Source: CAYPIE01 sp964410665
GTDB lineage: Bacteria; Planctomycetota; Planctomycetia; Gemmatales; Gemmataceae
Assembly (NCBI GenBank): GCA_964410665.1
Contig: CAYPIE010000036.1
Span: 1 to 55,505 of the forward strand
DNA: 55,505 nucleotides
Direction: 5' to 3'
The notes under the pieces were generated by a model, which was given only the letters and a program-made list of their open reading frames with translations, ran no database searches and was not told the origin of the DNA. Numbering within the stretch: position 1 is the first letter of the stretch; each line of letters opens with the position of its first letter. Shown here in pieces: positions 48,959-55,505 of this stretch. The position numbers were made by a program, and so were the translations under genes.

Positions 48959-49015
48959 TGCAACCTCTCAGGTGATTCGTGGCGGAAACGAGTCTTGGGT
49001 CAAAAGAGTGATGAA

Positions 49016-51835
49016 TCAGTCGGCTTTGCTGATGGCGGTTGGTTCGATCCCTTCGACGAGCTGCCGGAATTGGGGATGACGTTGTATGGCGTCCAAGTCC
49101 GGGTCCGTCTCGAGAACAGCCCGGTCCTTCCAGCCGGCTTCTACGAGGTTTCCCAGCGTATTGAGGGCGGCTTCCTCCAGATGCTGGGCACGAGCCGGAT
49201 CGGTTGATGTGTCCGAAGCGATCGCCAGGCTGCAGGCGGTTTGAAACAAGATCCGCCGGTCGTCGGCATGATCCTTCTGCAAAGCCTTCGCCAGCGCTTC
49301 GGCTTCGTCCACGCGGCCGACGCGGGCCAGGATCAGCATGAAGTCGATCTGTGAGCGGGTGTCCTGGTCATCGACCTGGGCTAATGGTTCGCGCAAGCGT
49401 AGGCAGGTTGCCATGTGGACCTGGGCCAGCGCAAAGGGGACCGGTCCGGCCGTTATGGCCACCCCGATCAAACGCTCGGCCGTGACCCCCAGCTTGTAAT
49501 GCCGCATCGCCAGCTCGCGTTGCGCGATCAAGTTCAGCTGATCGCTTTTCAGCCATTCCGCGTACGTCGCTCGGGCACGCTGGAATGCCTTCCAGGCGAG
49601 CATGGGGTTGTGTTTGAACAGCAGTTGAAAGGTCCCCGCGGCGGTGTAGGCATCGGCCATATAAAGCTTCAGGGCGAGTCGATTCGGCTCTGTTTTGAGT
49701 CGACGGAGACAAATGACTTGCGCAGCGCGATACTTTTCGTAGGCCTCCTTGAGGCGTCCGAGTTTGCACAAGCAGTCGCCCATGCGGAAGACGATTTTGA
49801 TCCGAGTATCGAAGTAGCCCCACATCTGATCAGCCGGAAGCTTCAGGGCGTTGTAGGCTTGCTCGGCCTGCTCGTAAGCCGCTAGGGCTGGACCAGGTTC
49901 GCCGAGCATCAAGCAAGCATCGCCGAGCAAGCCCAAGGTGTTGGCCACCGCTTGCTGGGCGTTTAAATCGTTGGGGGATAGGGAGACCCATTTACGCCGC
50001 AGATCGAGTGACTCGGCGTAAAGGTTGCGGGATGCTTCTCCATCGCCAAGACGCATCTGCATATCACCCTGCAGCTTTTTTATGCGACCTAGGTTCGACA
50101 TGGAGGCTGAGTCGTTGGGTTTTTCTTCGATTTCCGACTGCAACAGTGTGGCCGCTTGATCGTAAAGTCTCGCGGCGTCGCGAATCCGATTCGCCCTTTT
50201 GCAGATGTCGGCCAGACGGGTGTAGATCGATGCCTTGGTCCGGTCGACCAATGGATGGTCCTCGACCAGGCTACGGATTTTTTCCAGATCTCGGGTGGCC
50301 TGGTTGAGCACTCGTTGACGGATGGGAGCGTAGACCGCTTTGCCGCGCATTTCCCGATCGGTGATCAGGACAATTCCGCGTACCGCGTCCAGAGTCAAGT
50401 CGAAGGCCTCGTCGGCTTGAATCCTGGCCTGCTGTTCCTCGCCTCGGGCCGCATTGATGCGGTAGGCCGCCACTGCGAGGATCGTGATGGTGGTGAGCAT
50501 CAGTACGAAGGCCAGAGCGCTGAGACCGGCAACGGTGGGGTTCCGCTTGGCCCAGCGCCAAGCTTGCTCGAGTGGACCGATCGGCCGGGCCAAGATCGGC
50601 CGGTCTTCCTGAAAGCGACGCAGTTCAGCCGCCAATGCCTCGGCCGATCGGTAGCGTTTCTCCGGATCTTTCTCGAGACATTTCAGGCAGATGGTCTCGA
50701 GATCGCTCGGCACGGTCGGGTTTTCGGCCCGTGGCGACACGACCAGCTCATGCAGTGCCTTCATCACGACGTCGATCTTATTGTCACCGGTAAATGGCGC
50801 GTGGCCTGTCAGCAGCTGATATAAGACTGCACCGAGCCCGTAGACATCGGTGGTAGGGCCAATACTGTCGTTGGCCCAGACCTGCTCAGGGGCCATATAT
50901 CCAGGCGTGCCAAGAATCGCTTCGGCAGGGGTACTTTCCAGGTCTGCGTCCAACTGCTTGGCGAGCCCGAAGTCCGTCACCTTGAATTGGCCTTCGGCAG
51001 TGAGCAGCACGTTGCCAGGCTTCAGATCTCGGTGGATGACACGGACTTGGTGCGCGGCTTGAACACCCTTCGCTACCGCTTCCACCATCCGTGCGGCTTC
51101 CTTGGGGGATGGTCGCTGACGTTTCACTCGAGCTGCCAACGACCCGCCCGAGCAATACTCCATGGCCATAAAGGGTTGACCTTGGGATTCTCCATAGTCA
51201 AACACCTCGATGACATTGGGGTGTTGTAACAGGGCGATGGAGTGTGCCTCACGGCGGAATCGCTCACGCTGATCGCTGGTCGCCGCCACCCCGCTGAGGA
51301 TCACCTTCAGAGCGACGATGCGGTTTAAGCCGAGGTGGCGGGCCTTGTACACACAACCCTGTCCGCCAGAAGAAATGACCTCGAGAACTTCATAGCCCGG
51401 TGGGACTCCAGGGACAGGTATGCTCGCCTGACCGGTTTCAGGTACGTACGCCCCAGTGCGAACTGCCGAGTCCGGCATGTACGCTCCCGTGCGGATCTCA
51501 GAATCCGGAACGTGCTGCTGCTCCTTGGAGTCTGGGGTCGACGCCTGCGCGACATCCTGTACGGTATCGTTGAAAACGGCCAGAATCACCTCTTCCGATG
51601 CCGCGAGGCGTCTAAGGTATTCGTCGGGCTGAGGCGTCTCGCCGAGCTGCCGGCGGTAGAAGAGCTCGATTTTCAGCAGTTGGCTGATCAACGCCGAGCT
51701 GTCCAAATCGTGATGCGCTTGCAGCACGCCTTCGAGTGAAGGACGCTGCCCGTCCTTCCAGGCTTGTTCATACGCCGCACAAATCTGCTCAATGTGCACG
51801 GCCTGTCTGTGGGACTGGGACTGAGAGGTAGGCAT
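49016..51835 (-). CDS. Ser/Thr protein kinase with C-terminal TPR-like half
   Basis: A 939-residue Hanks-type kinase. Residues about 1-140 form a helical N-terminus with a Thr/Ser-rich linker containing short repeats (PDSEIRTGAYMPDSAVRTGA). The kinase domain runs about 148-410: glycine loop ISSGGQGCVYKA, catalytic lysine in VALKVIL, HRDLKPGNVLL, DFGLAKQLD and GTPGYMAPEQV are all present. One membrane helix (GLSALAFVLMLTTITILAVA, about 445) separates it from an outer region of about 470 residues made of TPR-like helical repeats. This is a standard planctomycete sensor-kinase layout. ATG at 51835 with AAGGGAAG upstream. It lies just before the giant surface gene on the same strand, suggesting co-transcription; its substrate is unknown. 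Confidence 0.92.
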   Translation of the reverse strand: MPTSQSQSHRQAVHIEQICAAYEQAWKDGQRPSLEGVLQAHHDLDSSALISQLLKIELFYRRQLGETPQPDEYLRRLAASEEVILAVFNDTVQDVAQASTPDSKEQQHVPDSEIRTGAYMPDSAVRTGAYVPETGQASIPVPGVPPGYEVLEVISSGGQGCVYKARHLGLNRIVALKVILSGVAATSDQRERFRREAHSIALLQHPNVIEVFDYGESQGQPFMAMEYCSGGSLAARVKRQRPSPKEAARMVEAVAKGVQAAHQVRVIHRDLKPGNVLLTAEGQFKVTDFGLAKQLDADLESTPAEAILGTPGYMAPEQVWANDSIGPTTDVYGLGAVLYQLLTGHAPFTGDNKIDVVMKALHELVVSPRAENPTVPSDLETICLKCLEKDPEKRYRSAEALAAELRRFQEDRPILARPIGPLEQAWRWAKRNPTVAGLSALAFVLMLTTITILAVAAYRINAARGEEQQARIQADEAFDLTLDAVRGIVLITDREMRGKAVYAPIRQRVLNQATRDLEKIRSLVEDHPLVDRTKASIYTRLADICKRANRIRDAARLYDQAATLLQSEIEEKPNDSASMSNLGRIKKLQGDMQMRLGDGEASRNLYAESLDLRRKWVSLSPNDLNAQQAVANTLGLLGDACLMLGEPGPALAAYEQAEQAYNALKLPADQMWGYFDTRIKIVFRMGDCLCKLGRLKEAYEKYRAAQVICLRRLKTEPNRLALKLYMADAYTAAGTFQLLFKHNPMLAWKAFQRARATYAEWLKSDQLNLIAQRELAMRHYKLGVTAERLIGVAITAGPVPFALAQVHMATCLRLREPLAQVDDQDTRSQIDFMLILARVGRVDEAEALAKALQKDHADDRRILFQTACSLAIASDTSTDPARAQHLEEAALNTLGNLVEAGWKDRAVLETDPDLDAIQRHPQFRQLVEGIEPTAISKAD

Positions 51836-52290
51836 CGCTTCCCTTTGTGGAGCATGTGCGCGTCAGGATGGGCGTACGGCTTCCGCTACCATCCGTGTCG
51901 GTCCGGTCTCCTCATCACCGGAGCGATTCGTTGGCAAGTCGGTCCCACGCGACCCAGAGTGGTTCAGCGCGAGGAAACCGTTATCGGGAAGAGCAATCAT
52001 GCATAGGAAATCTCCCCGTGGATCAAGCCCTCTAGGGGATCATCGTCATCTGGTGAAATGACACGTCACGGATCGGGTCGAATTGCCGCAAGGGTTGTTC
52101 AGCCGTGCTTGAAAGGAGAAAAGGAATTGCTTCAACCAGGTTGATAATCAGAATATTATAATACCATTGTGCCTCTGTAACGGGAATCGATCGGCTCTGG
52201 GCCATTCTATGGGCGTTCCGCGCCGGAGACCCGTGCTATAACGGACCAGGTCACGCTGGACGCCTTCCTTGATCCTTTCGAGACCGGATC
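51836..52290. other. Intergenic region between divergent genes
   Basis: About 455 bases. An AT-rich patch near 52141-52165 contains TATAAT at 52157, a possible -10 hexamer for the rightward gene, but no good -35 stands at 17 bases. Nothing else is recognisable. Confidence 0.4.
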
Positions 52291-53691
52291 ATGAACGAAT
52301 TCTTTCAATGGTTTTTGTCGCTGGTCTTCGGTTCGGACGAGCTCACCCCGTACACCGCGGAATACGCCTGGAGTTCCAACCAGATGGCCCATGCGATGAT
52401 GGGTTTTTGTTTGGGCGTCTGTTGGCTGTTTTTTGTGATCGCTTTCCACCCAGGCTACACCACCCTGGTTGAGCCAGCGCATGCCACAGGGGTCCTGCAA
52501 CGAAGCGTCCGTTGGCTTCAGCGTCTCCCGATGGACCTGTATGTCGTGATGCTGTTCGCCGCCATTCCGCTGAAAGAATTGGTGGATATTCTTCTGGATG
52601 CCAGCCGACACGCTGGGGCCCCAGTCGATCCGAACCTGCCCCGACTCATCTTTGATTCAGTCACGGATATTGCCTTTTGGTGGTCGGGGATGTTTCTGGC
52701 TGCCTTGGTGGTGGGCCTCTTCGTCGAGGGGCGAGTCTATCGGGTGAGCATTCCGCTGGTAGGACTGGTGGCATGCATCGGGTTTTGGTTGTTCTTCGCC
52801 GGGCCCGTCTGGCTTCACCAAAAGCGCACCTTTGATCAGTCTGGGATGCCGTTCAACTACACCCGGCTCACCATCCAATCCAACACGGCTGAAGTGGCCT
52901 TTGACCCGAAGTCGAGTGTGAAATGGCCAGAGTTGGAGCAGTTTCGCTCGGAGATCGTCGAGCAAGACCGTCTGCCAGTCCACCACTATGTGATCATCGG
53001 AGGATCGCCAACTGTGCGTACGCGGTTGGCCGTCGGGATGGGGGCTGAAGTGGCCTTCAAACTGCGCTGGGGGGACCGGAATGTGAAAGGTGCGGCACTG
53101 ACTCGTGTCAAATATGGCACGGCTGCTCAGTATTTAGAGAAGCCGGCCTTGCTTACGGAACAAACCCAGCTAGACCGCCTGGAGTTGGTCATCATTGATG
53201 ACTTAGACGTATCGATGCGTCTGCCTAGTTACGTCGTGTACCTCGAAGGCATGCGAAAAGCTGCACAAACCGTCCATGCCGAACAGGTTCCGGTGCCGGA
53301 CCGTGTGCTGCACCACTTCAATGTTCCCAAGGAGAAGCTGGAGCAGATCGCCGAAGCGCATCAGGACCGTCGGGGCGTCACCCTCGTCCCGCCGGAGAAG
53401 TTCGACGCCGCCCGCCGGGCAACCAACCAGGCTGCGACCGACCCCGAAGACCGGCGGATGGAAGAGATCATCCGCCTCGGGGCGCTGACCCAACCCGACC
53501 AGGACACCGGTCGCCGGGGCATCAGCACCATCTGGGTCTTAGCTGGGTATGATGGAGGCGATTCCGAAGCGGCCAAGGCCTGGTGGGAGGAGCGGCAAAC
53601 AAGCTGGCTCGGAGAGATCGCGACGATATTGGATATCGATGCCAATGACTTGCGTGTGATTCGGCTAGCTGACTCAGAATCTTCTCGATAA
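52291..53691 (+). CDS. Four-helix membrane protein with a large soluble C-terminal domain
   Basis: A 466-residue protein I do not recognise. Membrane helices are likely at about residues 35-55 (MMGFCLGVCWLFFVIAF), 82-100 (LYVVMLFAAIPLKELV), 128-150 (FWWSGMFLAALVVGLFV) and 158-178 (VGLVACIGFWLFFAGPVWL). The remaining 280 or so residues are cytoplasmic or periplasmic. They include an acidic IIDDLDVSMRLPSYVVYLEG stretch that resembles a Rossmann or AAA-like strand, but no Walker A is seen. The end (WWEERQTSWLGEIATILDID) is helical. The ORF reads cleanly from ATG to TAA with normal codon use. It converges with the RTX gene. Confidence 0.75.
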   Translation: MNEFFQWFLSLVFGSDELTPYTAEYAWSSNQMAHAMMGFCLGVCWLFFVIAFHPGYTTLVEPAHATGVLQRSVRWLQRLPMDLYVVMLFAAIPLKELVDILLDASRHAGAPVDPNLPRLIFDSVTDIAFWWSGMFLAALVVGLFVEGRVYRVSIPLVGLVACIGFWLFFAGPVWLHQKRTFDQSGMPFNYTRLTIQSNTAEVAFDPKSSVKWPELEQFRSEIVEQDRLPVHHYVIIGGSPTVRTRLAVGMGAEVAFKLRWGDRNVKGAALTRVKYGTAAQYLEKPALLTEQTQLDRLELVIIDDLDVSMRLPSYVVYLEGMRKAAQTVHAEQVPVPDRVLHHFNVPKEKLEQIAEAHQDRRGVTLVPPEKFDAARRATNQAATDPEDRRMEEIIRLGALTQPDQDTGRRGISTIWVLAGYDGGDSEAAKAWWEERQTSWLGEIATILDIDANDLRVIRLADSESSR

Positions 53692-53731
53692 TCAGTGGCG
53701 GAGCAAGCCACGGTGAGAGGTTGTCAAACGA

Positions 53732-53776
53732 AACAGGCCTGTGTCACCGTTCTTGACGGCAGCACAGGCCTCTGTT
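53732..53776. terminator. Putative bidirectional terminator hairpin
   Basis: Between the convergent stops, AACAGGCCTGTG pairs with CACAGGCCTCTGTT (two-base bulge), enclosing a loop that can itself pair CCGT/ACGG. It is well placed for both genes, but no T run of four or more follows on either side, so efficiency is uncertain. Confidence 0.45.
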
Positions 53777-53801
53777 CCTAACTCGAGTTCTCAATCCGGC
53801 T

Positions 53802-55505
53802 TTACGGGTTCAAGAAGTCACCAAGCTCGATGACACGATCATCCTGATCACCCCGGACGCGGTCGTCATCGTCATCCTGGTCGTCCTCGTCGGCGAAGAA
53901 GAGGTCATCTGCTCTCGAACTTCCTTCGAGGGTGTCTTTGATGCCATCATCGAAAACGTTGTTTCCTGGCGTCAGAGAACCGGCAACCAGGGCATCGACG
54001 ATTTCATCATAAGTAGCAACACCCTCCTCGATCGGTGCGATCCAATTCAGATCCAAAAGAGCCCGCAAGCGATCCGCATCGTTGTCGAGGGTGGTCCAGC
54101 CACCGATCAGAATTTCACCCTCCCGATCACCATCGTCATCGTCATCGTCGTCATCGTCGTCATCGACTTGGATATTGTCGGCTCCACGCCCACCGATCAG
54201 CAGGTTATAGCCATTGCCTGCCCGGAGCGTATCGTCGCCGTCACCCCCGGAAAGCACATCGTTTCCAGCCGGAGAATCATCGTCATCGTCGTCATCATCA
54301 TCGCCGGACTTCCCTCCCCAGAGCTTGTCGTTGCCCTCGCCACCAAGAAGGTTATCGTCGCCGTGGCCGCCCTCGATCTCGTCGTTGCCGGCGAGCCCCT
54401 CGAGGGTATTGTCGCGGCGGTTGCCTTCGATCGCGTCGGCGAAGACACTCCCGATCACATCCTCAAACGATTCACCGGAGTACAAGGTTACGACCGAGTT
54501 GACCGCGGCGAAGGTCGTGTCGCCGTTGACGGTTTGGCTACTCGATTGGCCGAGGTCGATCTCCACCGGACCGATGAAGCCGCTGAAGTCCAAGCGATCC
54601 CGCGGATCGTTGGGCTCTTCCGCTTCGACGAGTCGGTCGTGACCTAAGCCACCACCGACAAAGCGGTAGTCGTCGTTGCCTGCCTGACCGTAGATCAGAT
54701 CATCGTCACGGCCGCCTTCCAGGGTGTCGTTGCCGCCGATCGTCGACTCGAGCAAGGTGATGCCGAAGACGTCGAACGGATCGAAGTCTGAATCATCATC
54801 GTCGTCATCGTCGTCATCATCGTCATCGTCGGATGGCGTCAACCCGATGACTTCGCCGTCAAAGAGGTTCAGTTTGGCATGATCCCCGAGCAGCAGGTCA
54901 TCGCCTTGTTGCCCAAGGATCTCATCGTCCCCGTTGCCGCCGAGGACCAGGTCCCCGTCGTCCCCGGTGGCGATCACGTCCGCGTCGACGCCGGGCTCGA
55001 CGTCGTCGATGAAGGTGCTGCGAACTTCATAGGGCTGCCCCTTGAACTGGCGTAGGATGCCGTTGTCGCCGACCACCATGTCCCGCTCAAAGTCACCGGT
55101 GATGACCACATTGTCCTTGTCGGGACCGCCGACGATTTGCAGGCCGGTGATCGCCGGGCGGTTGGCATCGCTGCCGTTGAGGGTGCGGTCATCGTCGATA
55201 CGAACCGAGAAGGTGTTACTAGTGATGTCGCGGAACACCACATAGTTGCCGACCCCGGGGTTGTTTGGGTCGATGGAGGTCACTTCGACGAACTCACCCT
55301 GGAAGGTGTTGCCGTCCGCATCATCCAAGAAGTAACTGGTGGTCCCGTCGGAGATCTCTCGGACCGAGTTGCCGCTCTTCGATTTGCCATTGTCGGCGTC
55401 TACATAGACGTAGACGTCGTAGCTGGTGTAGATCGTACTCAGGCCTTCGAGATCTACACCGATAGTGTTGCTAGTACTGGTGTGCAGGTAACCCTGGAAG
55501 AGTCG
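53802..55505 (-). CDS. RTX-repeat protein with poly-aspartate linkers (5' end beyond window)
   Basis: At least 567 residues, open to the right edge with no start visible, so partial. The N-terminal visible part (RLFQGYLHTSTSNTIGVDLE, SYDVYVYVDADNGKSKSG) is a beta-rich domain. After about residue 120 come RTX-like calcium-binding repeats (GGNGDDEILGQQGDDLLLGD, GGNDTLEGGRDDDLIYGQAG, GNDEIEGGHGDDNLLGGEGN). Between them are runs of nine to thirteen aspartates. RTX repeats bind calcium outside the cell and usually mark type I-secreted or surface proteins; the poly-Asp runs may add calcium sites or act as flexible linkers. The C-terminus ends DDRVIELGDFLNP. A TTG at 55328 is in frame but is not the real start. 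Confidence 0.85.
   Translation of the reverse strand, partial: RLFQGYLHTSTSNTIGVDLEGLSTIYTSYDVYVYVDADNGKSKSGNSVREISDGTTSYFLDDADGNTFQGEFVEVTSIDPNNPGVGNYVVFRDITSNTFSVRIDDDRTLNGSDANRPAITGLQIVGGPDKDNVVITGDFERDMVVGDNGILRQFKGQPYEVRSTFIDDVEPGVDADVIATGDDGDLVLGGNGDDEILGQQGDDLLLGDHAKLNLFDGEVIGLTPSDDDDDDDDDDDDDSDFDPFDVFGITLLESTIGGNDTLEGGRDDDLIYGQAGNDDYRFVGGGLGHDRLVEAEEPNDPRDRLDFSGFIGPVEIDLGQSSSQTVNGDTTFAAVNSVVTLYSGESFEDVIGSVFADAIEGNRRDNTLEGLAGNDEIEGGHGDDNLLGGEGNDKLWGGKSGDDDDDDDDDSPAGNDVLSGGDGDDTLRAGNGYNLLIGGRGADNIQVDDDDDDDDDDDGDREGEILIGGWTTLDNDADRLRALLDLNWIAPIEEGVATYDEIVDALVAGSLTPGNNVFDDGIKDTLEGSSRADDLFFADEDDQDDDDDRVRGDQDDRVIELGDFLNP
54131..54172. repeat. GAT/GAC trinucleotide run encoding poly-Asp
   Basis: Imperfect CATCGT(C) repeats on the plus strand. 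Similar shorter runs lie at about 54279-54302, 54787-54832 and 53862-53890. All encode aspartate runs in the RTX protein. The alternation of GAT and GAC limits slippage but would still allow in-frame length change. Confidence 0.8.

Noticed and set aside
52127..52162. Promoter with TTGCTT and TATAAT upstream of the membrane-protein gene
   Set aside because: Spacing between the hexamers is 24 bases, well outside the usual 16-18; TTGATA is only 10 bases away.

Overview
The window looks like chromosomal DNA of a planctomycete, most likely of the Gemmata group (Gemmatales). The evidence is indirect: the giant surface protein carries the N-terminal LEERVNPA-type motif of planctomycete exported proteins, and the window also holds a TIGR03067-type protein, a Ser/Thr kinase with a C-terminal TPR-like half, a sulfatase, DUF11 and PEGA lipoproteins, an ECF sigma factor and RTX-rich proteins. 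No 16S rRNA or marker gene is present to confirm this.

Layout. (1) 0.1-13.5 kb is a dense, intact, housekeeping-like block: L-aspartate oxidase (nadB) convergent with a siroheme sulfite/nitrite reductase; a small unknown gene abutting a SNF2 helicase; a DUF11-repeat lipoprotein divergent from two small lipoproteins; a zinc-ribbon membrane protein; ribonuclease D; and tRNA-Ser(GGA). (2) From the tRNA to about 31 kb coding density falls and debris accumulates. At least four IS66 transposase scraps, an IS3 orfA, fragments of TPR, kinase and beta-helix genes, and a hydrolase broken by one in-frame stop lie among intact genes. The intact ones are a CDF transporter, a sulfatase, an ECF sigma/LolA-like pair, a secreted unknown, a trypsin-fold protease with a small partner, an SDR enzyme, an ATP-grasp enzyme and a PiT phosphate transporter. 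(3) 31-49 kb holds a glycosyltransferase-like gene, a TIGR03067 protein and one enormous surface-protein gene (at least about 5,475 codons) interrupted by a 100-N scaffold gap placed in a 114-bp tandem repeat. (4) 49-55.5 kb holds a Ser/Thr kinase directly upstream of the giant gene, a four-helix membrane protein, and the 3' part of a second RTX protein with poly-aspartate linkers that runs off the right edge.

How genes may work together. The kinase and the giant adhesin/metzincin gene are on the same strand 57 bp apart and could be one transcription unit. The sigma factor and the LolA-like membrane protein overlap by ATGA and are probably a regulatory pair. The protease and its 75-residue neighbour are nine bases apart, and the small protein resembles the protease's own N-terminal segment, so it may be a detached propeptide or inhibitor. 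The sulfatase and the truncated beta-helix gene look like a piece of a polysaccharide-degradation locus trapped between inverted IS66 remnants. The most promising leads are the protease/propeptide pair, the giant gene with its gap arithmetic, and the IS66-bracketed segment.
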